NCBI RefSeq assembly: GCF_030445035.2
Contig: NC_080702.1
Location: 16,376,029-16,440,028 of the forward strand
Direction: 5' to 3'
DNA: 64,000 nucleotides
From: Dasypus novemcinctus
Taxonomy: Eukaryota > Chordata > Mammalia > Cingulata > Dasypodidae
Shown here: one piece after another, positions 33,455-43,916 of the stretch
How the letters are laid out: each line of letters starts with the position of its first letter
Numbering within the stretch: the stretch's first letter is position 1
Made by a program: the position numbers and the translations under genes
Notes under the pieces: model-generated
The model's input: the letters and a program-made list of their open reading frames with translations, nothing else
Told to the model about the DNA's origin: nothing
The model's database searches: none

Positions 33455-36035
33455 ATTCATGCCCTCAGCATTGTTGCAAGTATCTGTAAATCTGGGCCCT
33501 GAAGTAGTGAAGATTGATTGTCACTATGGGCCATGAGGGGAGGAGGGGAGAGGTATAGAATAGATGGAAGCAGGGTAACTAGGGGGCAATGAAATTGCTC
33601 CACAAGATCATGTAACGATGGATATAGGACATGTTAATGTACACCAAAAATGTATGCAAGTCTATAAACTAAAGTGTAAACCATAATGTAAACACAGGGA
33701 AACTAAAAATTTAGAAATTTTACAGTCTGAAATACAAACCGTAATGTAAACCAAAATGGAACCAGGTTTGGAAGCTATGTTTCAAAATCTATACATCAGC
33801 TGCAGCAAATGTAACATGAACATGTAAAAAGATCGTTGCTGGGGAAGGGGGAAAGGGTTTGATATTGGATATATGGGAGTCCCCTCTATTGTGTATGTGA
33901 ATTACTGTGATCTAAAACTTTTTTGAAGACAAGGTTAAAAATTAGAAAAAAAAATTAAAAAAAGAGGAATGAATGTAGACACTGAGGAGATGAAAGAAAG
34001 TGCCTTGCCACTGTACATACAGGGCAACACCTATTACAGTGATGAAAGGCAAAAAGTTAAAAACAAAGCTTTATGATATTTCTTATTTTTATTAATACAC
34101 CAGTTAATTTTTTCTTTATCTTAATATTTCTAAATTAGTATGTGTATTTCTAATCTTTAAACCCATCAGTTTATTTCATTTTCCTATTAAGTGCATTTGG
34201 CAATATATTAGACTTCATTGTTGAAGACATTTTGGACCACAGAGAGTTTCACCTATGGGGAGGGGAGGAGCACTGTTGTGGGTTGTTATTGATGTGGGTA
34301 GCATGGTTGGGAGGGTGTTCTCCAGGGCATGTATATAGGGGCCATAAAAATGTTCTGATATATGTTGGGTATTTTTATAGTAGTTACAGTTACAAACGAC
34401 AACTGAGGGAGTACGGAGTTCCTACTCAGGAGAGCTCTGTAACATTCCCCGATGGAACAGCAGTAATCCCCCAAGTGCAACAGCAAAGACCAACAAGGAA
34501 GGATGGTCCAACGATGAGCCCTTGATAATGATGACTATGCTTATGAGGCTGTGTGCCTGAAATGTGAACTAGGCCTAGAGCTGCAGGGTGCCTAAGAATT
34601 ACCTCTTGAGAGCCTCCATGTTGCTCAAATGTGGCCAATATCTAAACTAAACTCAGCACGTAATGCAATACCTTCCCCCCAGTGTGAGACATGACTCCCA
34701 GGGATGAGCCTCCCGGGCACTGATGGATTATTACCAGTCACCAACTGGTGATGCAGCTAGAAAGAGACCTTGAATAAAAGGTCAACTCAGACCAACAGAG
34801 TATCTCAGCCTTCATATAGGATGTGTTAAAAACTGCTGTTTTACCTTGTATAAAAGGGGGAAATGGCAAAGAGAAATGAGTATATATGGATGACAGTCTT
34901 CAAAAAAGAGTTGGGGGGGGTCATCAGAGTGGTCGTGCTTACGCACACCTCAGCAGGACCCCAGAAACAGCTTCAGGAGATACAACCCTAGGTACTGGTT
35001 CTCCTGAAGGCTATGGAGACCCACAGAGTATATGGTCATGGCAGATGGATTTTGAGTTCTTTGCCATGTCAATAGGCCCTACTTTGGAATTTGTGCTCCT
35101 GAGAGTGATGGAGCTGGACTCAGATATGACATGTCTACACATGCCTCTTGTGTCACTTTTACTGAGCCTGGGGTTCATATTATGTATGGTGTGTACTCAG
35201 GGGACTTGAATCTCTGAACGGCCCTTGTACCAGCTGGGCCCTGAGCCTCAGCAGAGTTGCAATCCCTACTCTCTGTTTCATTGGACTTACCCAGGTCAGC
35301 TAACAGGGAGGTTAAGATGGTCAACCACCACACCAGGGAACAAAGAGTGCCTACAACTGCAAGCAGGAGAATTGCAGCCATCAGTCATGAGGAATCTATG
35401 CCTCTTCTTTATAAAGAGGTAGAGTGGACATCACCATCCCCAGGGTCCACGGAATGGAGGAATAAAACATGGGTTAGAGTGGACTTAAGTGATATTGTAC
35501 TATGAAACTATTGTGACTAGTAATAGAAGAAATGGTATCATTGACGTGAAGAATGTGGCCACAGTAGATGCTGTGGGCAGGGAGAGGGAAGAGAGATGTG
35601 ATGAGCGGGTATTTTTGGGACTTGGGATTTTCTTAAGTGATATTGCAGGGTCAGATGGTGGACATTATATATCCTGCCATAACCCACTGAATATACTGGG
35701 GGAGAGTGTGAACTACAGGGTAAACTATTATCCACGTGGTGCAACAGTGCTCCAAAATGTGTTCGCCAAGTGCAGTGAGTGTGCCACAATAATGGGGGAG
35801 GTTGTTTGTGTGGGAGGAGTGGGGTGGGGGGATGGGGGGTATATGGGAACCTGTTTTTTAATAATATAACCTTTTTTGTGATGTATTTATCTTCAGAAAA
35901 ATACAGATTACAAAAATGATGGAGGTGGGAGTTGGGGACTAGGTTATATGGGCACCTCTTATGTTTTTTTAATGTAACATTCTGTGTCATCTATTAACTT
36001 TAATAAAAAGAAATGTGTTAATAAAATAAAAACCG
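33455..36035 (+). mobile_element. Plus-strand L1 3'-end material, two pieces
   Basis: A first piece runs to an A-rich end near 33970 ('tgtgaattactgtgatctaaaac', then A runs). A second, from about 34230, is a long 3'UTR ending in 'ctttaataaaaagaaatg' and A-rich sequence at about 36030. Its middle matches the fragment at 8701-9650 and, inverted, the 3'UTR at 59127-61900. It interrupts the minus-strand ORF2 that stops at 33450 and resumes at 36045. Intervening sequence at 33970-34230 is unassigned. Confidence 0.6.
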
Positions 36036-36044
36036 ATGGTTTGT

Positions 36045-36780
36045 GAAACCATCACTTCATTTCCATTAGTCTGTGTGTCTGTCTTTATTTCAGTGCCATG
36101 GTGTTTTCACCAGTATACCTTGGTAATAAGATTTTAAGTCCAGAAGTGAGAGTCCTCCAACTTCAGTTTTCTTCTTTAAAGTGTTCCTGGTATTTAGGAT
36201 CCCTTAACCTTCCAAATAAATTTGATAATCATGCTTTCCAATTATTTTAAAAATGCTGTTGGAGTTCTATCAGAATTGCATAGAATCTGTATATCAATTT
36301 GAGTAGAATTTACATCTTAATGATATTTAGTCTTCTAATATGTGAGCATGGCATTTTCTTCCAGTTATTTACATCTTTTTAAATTTCTTTTAACAATGAG
36401 TTGTAGTTTTCTGAATACAAGTGATTTACAATGTTAGGTTGATTCTTAAATATTGGTGTTTTATCTGTCATTTTATTTTACCACTCTTTTGACACTTTTG
36501 GTTACTTTTTCTTATATACTCTATATTTCTAGACTCTCCTGATTTTTCTTTTCAGGCTGTAACATATCCTTTAATATTTCCTGCAAAGCTGGTCTCTTGG
36601 TTATAAACTCTCTCAATTTCTGTTTATCTGTGAATGTTCTAAACTCACCCTCAATTTTGAAAGACAGTCTTACTGGGTATAAGATTCTTAACTGGAAATT
36701 TTTCCTTCACAGTATCTTAAATATATCATACCAATGTTGTCTTCTTTTTATGTTTTTTAAGAATACCCAGTTTACTAGGC
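36045..36780 (-). mobile_element. L1 ORF2/5'-region continuation
   Basis: ORF2 landmarks on the minus strand ('ccattagtctgtgtgtctgtc', 'tctaatatgtgagcatggcat') pass at about 36540 into L1 5' sequence ('caaagctggtctcttggtta', 'tcttactgggtataagattctt'). Confidence 0.6.
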
Positions 36781-36810
36781 GAACTTAACTTTATTGTTAA
36801 ATATGGGGAA

Positions 36811-37422
36811 TGTGGGAAGCACATGTGACTCATGTGATAGGGTCTCTGCCTACCATAGGAGAAGTCCCAGGTTTGGTCCCTAGTGTCTCCTGGTGAAAAA
36901 GAAGAGAAAGTGTGCCTGTATGGCAAGCCATTGTCAGCGTGACGAGCCAAATGTTTGCACTAAGCCAAGTGCCCGTATGGTGAGCCGAGTGTCCTTATGG
37001 TGAGCTGAGTGTCCACATGGCAAACTGAGTCCCCACTTGGTGAGCCAAGTGCACATGTGAGTGTCTGGGTGGCATACTGAATGCCCACACGAGTGCCTGT
37101 ATGGCGAGCCAGTGCCTGCATGTTGAGCTGAGTGCCCACACAATGAGTCAGCACCTGTGTGAGTCATGCAGCAAGATGATGACACATTAAAAAAGAGACA
37201 AGGGAAGAGTCAAGGTGAAGCGCAGCAAGAGACCAGGAACTGAGGTAGTAGAATTGACAGGGAACTTCTCTCCAGATTAGAGTTCCCCAGGATGGAATCC
37301 TGGTGAATCTTAAAGGACAAAGATGAGAAGAGAATACAAAAAAGAGAAATTGATAAAGAAGATCACACAGCAAATGGACACAGACAGCAATAACAGCAGG
37401 GCAGGGGATGGAAAGAAAAAAA
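36811..37422 (+). mobile_element. SINE with an internal tandem-repeat array
   Basis: The plus-strand tRNA-like head ('gggaagcacatgtgactc', 'cctaccataggagaag', B box 'ggtttggtccc') is followed by about 10 diverged copies of a 20-25-bp unit resembling 'agtgcccgtatggtgagccg' (about 36916-37155). The usual SINE body and A-rich end follow. The perfect 12-bp target duplication aaatatggggaa lies at 36799-36810 and 37423-37434. At 612 bp it is much longer than the other SINEs because of the array. Confidence 0.85.
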
Positions 37423-37519
37423 AAATATGGGGAAAGTAAGGGTCTTCCAGCAAGAGCCAGAAGACCTACTGAACAAATTCTAGAAGACCTGTAACACTCA
37501 CCACTCTCTCTTGCCTCCA

Positions 37520-38040
37520 TGGGAACTCTGTACTTAATCTTATTGGGTGTCCCTTATATGTTATGCATTGGTTCTCTCTTGCTCAGAATTCTCTGTCTTT
37601 GGTATTTGACATTATAATTAATATGTCTTGGGGTTGTACTCTTTGAAATTATACATAAGAGAGTGCGTTGTGCTTCTTAGATATGTGTATCTATGTCCTT
37701 TAATAGGGTTGTGAAATTTTCTACCGTTATTTCTTAAAACATTCCTATTACCCTTTCCCCTTTTCTCCTTCTTGGACACCTGTTACACATATGTTTGCAC
37801 ATCTTTTGTTATCATTTAGTTCCCTGAGACCTTGTTCAATTTTTTCCATTCTTTCTTCCACTGTTCTTTTTTACTTTTGCTTTCAGAAGCTATTTCTTCC
37901 AGCTCACCAGTCCTTTTTTCTGCCTCAAATCTGTTATATGAGTCCAGTATTTTTAAAATTTCATTTATTGCACCTTTAATTCCCATAAGATCTCCAGTTT
38001 TTTCTGTATGTACTTTGAAATTTGTGCTCTTCCAGTGCCA
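37520..38040 (-). mobile_element. Old L1 ORF1/5'-region fragment
   Basis: L1 5'-type landmarks on the minus strand: 'ttttctaccgttatttcttaaaac', 'ttctccttcttggacacc', 'tctgcctcaaatctgtta' and 'catttattgcacctttaattccc'. Same kind of sequence as 14160-14900. Confidence 0.6.
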
Positions 38041-38044
38041 TCTT

Positions 38045-38930
38045 TTTTTAATTTTTTATTAAGTTGTCTTCTCTTTTTAAAAGATACATAGATCACAAAA
38101 AATGTTACATTAAAAAATGTAAGAGGTTCCCACATATATCGACTGTCGCACATTCATTGCTTTTGGTGAATACATTTTGGAGGACTGCTGCACCACATAG
38201 ATAATGGTTTACATTGTAGTTAACACTCTCCCCAGGCCATTCAGTGGGTTATGGTAAGATATATAATGTCCAGCATCTGTCCCTGCAATATCATTTAGGA
38301 TAATTCCAAGTCCTGAAAATGTCCCCACATCTCATCTGCTCTTCCCTCTTCCTACCCTCAGCAACTACCGTGGCCACTTTCTCCAGATCAATGCTCCAGT
38401 TTCGACCATTAGTAGTCACAGTAGTTCTATAGTAGAATACCTGTAAATTCACTGTAATCTGTATTTTATTCTTCCATGCTGTGGACCCTGGTTTGGTGAT
38501 GTCCACTCCACCTCTATATCGAGAAGGAGCTTAGAGCCCACATGGTTGATGGATGTGATTCTCCTGCTTGGAGTTATAGGCACTCTCAGCTCCCTGGCAT
38601 GGTGGTTGACCATCTTTACCTCCTAGCTGACCTGTGTAGTAAGTTCAACAAACCGGAGAGTAGGATTTGCAGCTCTGCTGAGGCTCAGGCACATGCCCAG
38701 TCCAGAGATTTAAGTTCCTTGGTATATACCAACCCCAACCAACCACAGGTTCAGTAAAAGTGACATAAGAGGCATGTGTAGAAAGGTCACATCTGAGTCC
38801 CAATCCATTAGACTCAGGAACACAAATTCCAAAGCAGGGCCCGTTGGCAAGGCAATGGATATATTAGGCTTCATTTTTGAAGTAGTTTTGTACCATAAGG
38901 GGGTTCAAGTATCGCAGGCGAGGAGCATCA
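38045..38930 (-). mobile_element. L1 3'-end insertion (5'-truncated)
   Basis: It starts with a T-rich tail and the standard L1 3' end ('agatacatagatcacaaaaaatg'). It continues with 'ccattcagtgggttatggt', 'catctgctcttccctcttcc' and the rest of the 3'UTR, stopping before ORF2. It lies in older L1 ORF1/5' sequence and is missing from the right duplication unit. Confidence 0.75.
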
Positions 38931-39213
38931 GTGTTGTCTTAATATACCTAATCTCTTTAGTCATCTCGTTGAATTTGTTAAGGTGATTTGTTTGAACATC
39001 TATGATTAGTTGTCTCAACTCCTTTATGTCATCAGAAGGCTTACCTTGTTCCTTTACCTGGGTGATATCTTCCTGTTTCTTTGTATGGATTGCAGTTTTT
39101 GTTGGTATCTTGCCATCTGGCTTACTAGATGTATTTATTCTGGGTGCAGTTTCTCTCCTTAGTTTAGGGTTTTTTTGCCCTTTCTCCCTTGCCAGTTGTG
39201 TAGTGGGAGCCAA
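38905..39213 (-). pseudogene. L1 ORF1 protein, N-terminal fragment
   Basis: The minus-strand open frame of 102 codons is Lys/Glu/Gln-rich. It contains 'GKIPTKTAIHTKKQEDI' and 'ELRQLIIDVQTNHLNKFNEM', as expected for the N-terminal and coiled-coil part of the L1 RNA-binding protein. It is cut off before the RRM and C-terminal domain. The 5'UTR of the same element lies to its right, in the expected order. Confidence 0.6.
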
Positions 39214-40800
39214 GGGTATAACTGGTGTTGAACGCAGTGGAGACTCAAGCTGCCCTTGTTTCCCAAGGACTGATGAACCTCCTCCCTTCTTTCTCCTTTG
39301 CAGGGTATGGATAGTGCCACAGCTGTGTGGAATGATCCAGGGTGCGCAGACCTAGACTGTAGTCACCTAGAGAGACTGAGGAAGCTTAAAGTCCCCTCCC
39401 CTGCGTTGGCAGGGATAGAGCTGCAGGTGTGGGCAACATGCTATGCTGTGCATGTGCAAAATGACCATAGTTGCCCTGGTAGTCTTCCCAGTATTCAGTC
39501 TGCCAGCCGAATGTTCCCGCAGTTCTCCAGAGAGGCTGGTGCAGGGCCCGCCAGCTTCCTCCCTGGTAGAGGTGGGGCTGATGCCTAGGCTAGGGCTGCA
39601 GGCTGATCTCGGTACAAGAAGCCAGTCCCTACGTTCACTATGATTTTCAGCCAGCCCAGCTTCCCCTCATGCTGGGGGCAAAGTCAAAATGGTGTCCACT
39701 GGCATCTTTCTGACTTGGACAGGTTCAAACTTTACCTGTTCTTAGGGTTCTATTTCAGCCAGCCATATTTACTAATCACTAGCTGCAGTTGGTGGCCAAC
39801 CATCCCTTCCTTCCCTGTTTTTTGGAAAGGGAGCTTCCAATTCCAGAATAGCCCCTGAAGCAGTCAGAGTAGAATGATTGTAGTCCTCTGAGGCATTGTC
39901 ATTATTTTCCTGGAGAGGCTGGTGAAGGGCCCCACAGCCTCCTCCCTGCTGGAGGTGGGGCTGGGGCTTAGCCTAGAGCTACAATCTGCTAAGGATGGAA
40001 AGAAGGCTGTCCTTACATCACTGGAATTTTCTCCTTGTGCCAGGGGCAGAGTTAAAATAGTGATTACCAGCCTTGTTGCCGCCAGTGTGCACTGAGGAGC
40101 GGCCTGGGGGCCTCCCGAGGTGCCACTCCCGAGGTAAGGAGGAACAGAGCACAATAACACACAGTAACCGCTCTGGAGAGGCAGGCTGGTGGCACAGGTC
40201 TGATTTATTAGGGAAGTGCAATAGCTTATAAGGGCTAGGGTGGGGGTTGAGGGGAGTGTGGCATGCGCTGATTGGCTGGGCAAAGGGGACGGAGTGTATA
40301 GGTTGCTCGCTCTTGTTGCTGGGGGAAGAAGCAGCTTTCAGATGGGCGAGCCAGCTAGCGCTGGGGGCCATCTCGGTACAAACTGAGCCATTTTGCTAGG
40401 CTGAGATGTGCTGCCTACAACACAGCCTCTTTCTGACTTGGATAGGTTCAAATTTTAGCCATTCTAAACATTATACTTCAGACTGCCTAATTTACTTTAC
40501 TAATCAGTATCTGAAGCTGGTGCCCAGTCTTCTCTTCCTCTGCCTTTTTTGGGAAGTGGAACTTCTGATTGCAGCTGAGGAATAGCTCCGAGATGTCTTA
40601 TGCTGCCTCTGGAAGATGGGCGCCAGCCTCTAGGGTGCGGAGTGTTCTACTTATAAATCTTCTCTGCAGATGGGCAGTGTCCTCCTTTCATGCTTTCAGA
40701 GATGTTGCAGGATGCTCTTCTGGTCTCCTGGAGCCCCCAAACAGGTGCTTTAGTAGATAGCTCAGTGTGATTACTAACTGTCCTGTAGCATGAACTGACT
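39214..40800 (-). mobile_element. L1 5'UTR with internally repeated segments
   Basis: Moderately GC-rich L1 5'UTR read on the minus strand. Two segments repeat the same order of landmarks, 'ctggtgcagggcccgccagcttcctcc' (39530s) and 'ctggtgaagggccccacagcctcctcc' (39910s). Each is followed by 'gaggtggggctg.…ctagg/gagc' and 'tttctgacttgga.aggttcaaa', which indicates tandem promoter-like units. The 5' end near 40790 corresponds to the right unit's end at 52640. A solo LTR interrupts it. Confidence 0.65.
40086..40422 (-). mobile_element. Solo LTR, gammaretrovirus (ERV1)-like
   Basis: On the minus strand this 337-bp unit starts TGTTGTAGGC and ends CAGTGCACA, so it has TG…CA termini. In order it carries a CCAAT box (attgg at 40271-40275), a TATAA-like 'ttataa' (about 40227) and a polyadenylation signal (tttatt, i.e. 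AATAAA, 40204-40209). A GT/T-rich downstream element follows. This is the standard U3-R-U5 layout. L1 5'UTR continues on both sides ('ccagccttgttgccgccag' and 'cctctttctgacttgg'), and no internal retroviral sequence is present. The short target duplication is degraded (ccag / cagc). Confidence 0.8.
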
Positions 40801-41389
40801 CTCGGAACTCCTTAGATGTTTTATATCTAGCTCTAAAGTTTCCCTTTTACATCTTTTTGTTGTTCGTTTCTTTGTTTTGAACTATTTTTTCTTTCACTCC
40901 AAGAAGAGTATTTACCTTTCTCATTGAGCAGAGACTTAATAACTGCTTTGTTTCATCATTCTTTCTGTGGTTCCTTTGGGGCTGTATCTGCTGATTGTTT
41001 TTTTTCCCCTGGAGAACAGACCAGATTTTTCTAGTTCTTTATATGTCATGTATGATATGGCATGATATCCTGGTTGCATGTGCTTGTTATATAGTTGTGA
41101 GACTTCTGAAAGATTGATTTTGCTAGTTGGAGCCTCTTGCTATTCCATATGAATTTGAGGATCAACTGTTTCCATTTCTCCAAAAAAAAAGACTGTAGAG
41201 ATTTTGAGAAGTATTGCATTTAATACGTAGATCGTTTTAGGTAATATCTTGCCATTTATTAGGTCCTCTTTAATTTTTTTCAGTAGTGTTTTGTAGTTTT
41301 CATTGTACAGATCATTCATCTCTTAGTTTAAATTTATTCTCAGGTATTTTTTTCTCTTTTAGGTGCTGTAGTGAATAGAATAGTTTTTT

Positions 41390-41955
41390 TTTAAATATAT
41401 TTTTTATTTTGTTAGAAGATAAATAGATTACACAAAATTTTATACAGAAACGTAAGGGGAACCCAAATGCCCCACTCTCCACACCCCCCACCCTTCTCCA
41501 CATTTAACAACTTCTTTCATTAGTATGGTAAATTCACTGCAGTTGATGAACACATTTGGAGCATTGCCACTAAGCATGGTTTACCGTTTACATTTAGTTT
41601 ACACTCTGCCACTCAATTCTGTAGGTTATGGCAGGGAATTAATGTCCTATATGTGTCGTTGCAATGTGATTCAGGACTATTTCATGTCCCAACAATGACC
41701 CCATATTTTACACCTCCTTTTCCCTCTCCCTGCCTTCTGCTCCTCTAGTGGCCAGTGTTTCCACATCAATGATAAAATTTCTTCCATTGCTTGAATTACC
41801 AGTATGTCTGTAGTAGAATACCAGTAAGTCCCCTCAATTCCATATTTTATTCCCCAATCCTGAAGATTCTGGGATGGGTGATGACCAGTCAACCTCTAAC
41901 TGAGGGGTGGCTTCAATCCTATATGGCCAGTGAACTGGAGAGTAGGTGTTGGAAT
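41390..41955 (-). mobile_element. L1 3'-end insertion in ORF2 (left unit copy)
   Basis: T-rich tail and 3' end ('acacaaaattttatacag', 'aaatgccccactctccac') are inserted in ORF2 after 'ggtgctgtagtgaatagaat'. The same element is inserted at the same point at 53265 in the right unit, after 'gatgctatagtgaatggaac'. Confidence 0.8.
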
Positions 41956-42909
41956 TAATGGAAATGGTGGTTTTTTTCCTTAATTTTTAAAAAATTTATT
42001 GAAGTGTATCACTCATACAGAAACATATGTAAACAATAAGTTTATATTAATAATTTTGAGCTTACAAAGGAAACATATATAACATCATACAGGACTCTTA
42101 TACCTCACCCTACCACCAATACCTTGCTTTCTTGTTAAACATTTTTCAGTAATGGTTAAAGGGCAACATCAAAATATTTCTACTAACCAAAGCATTTTTT
42201 CCCCAACCAACCTTATTTTGTTATCTTTATCTCATTTATGTATAAACATACATAATAAGTGTATAATAAAAACTGTGAACCTATAAAGCAAACATGCATG
42301 ACATATGTATGGGATCCCATATATCGGCCCTCCATCAATACCTTTCATTATCGTGAGACATTTTTTATAGATTATGAAAGAATATCGAGGAAATTTTACT
42401 ACTAATTATCCTTTTCTTATATTTGGTAGGTTTTTCCCCAACCCACCCTATTACTATTTTTTAATGTATTTTTATGACAGAAGTTGTAAATTTAGAAAAT
42501 AATTGTGCACATGTGCAGAATTCCCAAACAAATCCCTCTATCAGCATACCACACTGTGGTGGAATATTGTTACAGATTATATGATGATATCATCCAGTTG
42601 TTACCATATCCATAGTGTACATATGGCACATATTTTCCATACTGCACCATTACCTACACAGTACATCTTTGGCGTAAATGCAGGAATACTACATTATCAT
42701 TAACTAATCAATCCATCTGCCGCTCCAGTTGTGCTTTTCCCATGTTTTCCTCTCCCACCATATTGTATATGATCAAATAGTGATGTGCATTTGCTCCTTC
42801 TGACAAAGGATACTTGAATCTGTACCGTCAACCACAATTCTCATCCACCTCTTGGTTTTCTGCGCAATTCAGTTCCTAGGTTATTCTTTAGGCATTTACA
42901 AGTGTAGAC

Positions 42910-43208
42910 TGTTGAACGAGGGGCTCATTGGGGTAAGGATGACGGAGACAGACTGACTCCGGAGACGGGTTCATGATGCACGTCTGCTTTATTGAGGAAG
43001 TTGCAGCGTTTATATAGCAGTTTGGCTTATGGGGCATAGCTGACAGATGGAGGGCTCACGGGAGGAGGGCGAGGTGGGGCTGGAGACATTTGGCTCAGTG
43101 CCGGTGCACCATCTTTTGGGTGTGCCCAAAAGCGTGTGGACTAGAGAGAGTGCTCATCTAGTTGCTCGCAACACAGCTAGGCTGAATGTCTCTGCCTCTC
43201 TACCTACA
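42910..43208 (-). mobile_element. 3' LTR of the class II provirus
   Basis: 299 bp. On the minus strand it begins TGTAGGTAGAG and ends CTCGTTCAACA. A TATA box (tatata, 43011-43016) lies only about 20 bp upstream of the polyadenylation signal (tttatt on plus, 42988-42993), so R must be very short. The U5 end adjoins an L1 3'UTR through the target duplication gtagac. Confidence 0.93.
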
Positions 43209-43219
43209 TCTCCCCCTCT
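43209..43219 (-). other. Polypurine tract
   Basis: Minus-strand agagggggaga directly precedes the 3' LTR, the expected position of the plus-strand primer for reverse transcription. Confidence 0.8.
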
Positions 43220-43289
43220 GTTATTAACTAGAGCCTACTATACTAATTTCCTTTCTTCAGTTTTTTGGGATAAAGCTTGAAGGCTTTTG

Positions 43290-43825
43290 TTGATACATCA
43301 ATAGACAATACATATGACAACAATTAAGATTCCTATTATAAGCCATAGCAGAAGGTTGGGAGGTGATAGGAGGGACTGTACGTGCTCTAGCATTGCAGCT
43401 AGTAAAGAGGTGTCTACTCCAGAGGCTCGGGTGTTGTTAATCTATAAGATTTGGGATGTTAATAGTTGGGTAAGGCTGAGGAACTGTGGAGCGTCTGTGT
43501 CCACGGGCATAAGAAGAGGCGAATGTCGTACTGCGGTGCAGAGCAGCTGTCCGCGAGTGGAGTTTGCTGTGAAGATCAAGCAAATGAGGAGGAAGAGGGT
43601 TTCGGGTGTTGCAGGGGTAGGTGCCATACGTTGGGCTTCTGTGCATAATGATTTTATGTTTCCCCATGTGATGCGACACGTGGGATGGGCAGGAGTACGG
43701 TGTTGATGGCGTCGTCTCACAGGGCCGCCTTCTTCTCGCCTTTCTTCCAGGGACAGGTTATTTATGTCGCCTGCGAGTTGAGTGACTGTCTGGGGGGTCA
43801 TCTTCGGCGGCGGAGGATCGGCCAT
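43290..43825 (-). pseudogene. env: env remnant: leader with arginine-rich motif and membrane anchor, centre deleted
   Basis: A minus-strand frame of 127 codons (43825-43442) starts MADPPPPKM. It contains the basic stretch VRRRHQHR and then a hydrophobic segment (TLFLLICLIF), like the long Env signal peptide of HERV-K/MMTV-type viruses, whose spliced form is the Rec/Rem RNA-export protein. Downstream (about 43440-43300), in another frame, lies a strongly hydrophobic segment (LLWLIIGILIVVICIVY) typical of the transmembrane subunit anchor. Only about 0.7 kb separates pol from the LTR, so most of the surface and transmembrane subunits are missing. Rec-like identity is inferred from position and motif order, not alignment. 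Confidence 0.65.
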
Positions 43826-43916
43826 CTCGTTTTTCGGTGGGCAGGGCGAGCTGTATCAATATGCTGGGGACCCAGATGGGCTGGTCTGCGTTTTCTGGAA
43901 GGACACAAGCAGACCC

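Larger units (their letters stand above)
32086..41960. repeat. Left unit of a probable tandem segmental duplication
   Basis: The order of elements matches 42000-53920: L1 3'UTR monomers, L1 ORF2, L1 5'UTR (about 39200-40800), a non-L1 linker (40800-41150; compare 52640-52980), an ORF2 fragment and an L1 3' end inserted at the same point (41390; compare 53265). The shared insertion point of the last element and the shared linker argue for duplication of a composite block rather than repeated independent insertions. Insertions private to this unit are the plus-strand L1 (33455-36035), the SINE at 36811, the L1 3' end at 38045 and the solo LTR at 40086. Confidence 0.6.

Noticed and set aside
33480..34200. 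Twin-priming inversion joining the 33190-33450 ORF2 and the plus-strand 3' end
   Set aside because: ORF2 resumes on the minus strand at 36045, so the plus-strand material is an insertion into a continuous L1 rather than its inverted partner.
36900..37160. CRISPR-like spaced repeats
   Set aside because: Units are contiguous and diverged without unique spacers, the context is a mammalian SINE, and target duplications enclose the array.
39864..40283. 139-codon minus-strand frame
   Set aside because: It spans the solo LTR and L1 5'UTR. No retroviral or cellular protein motif.
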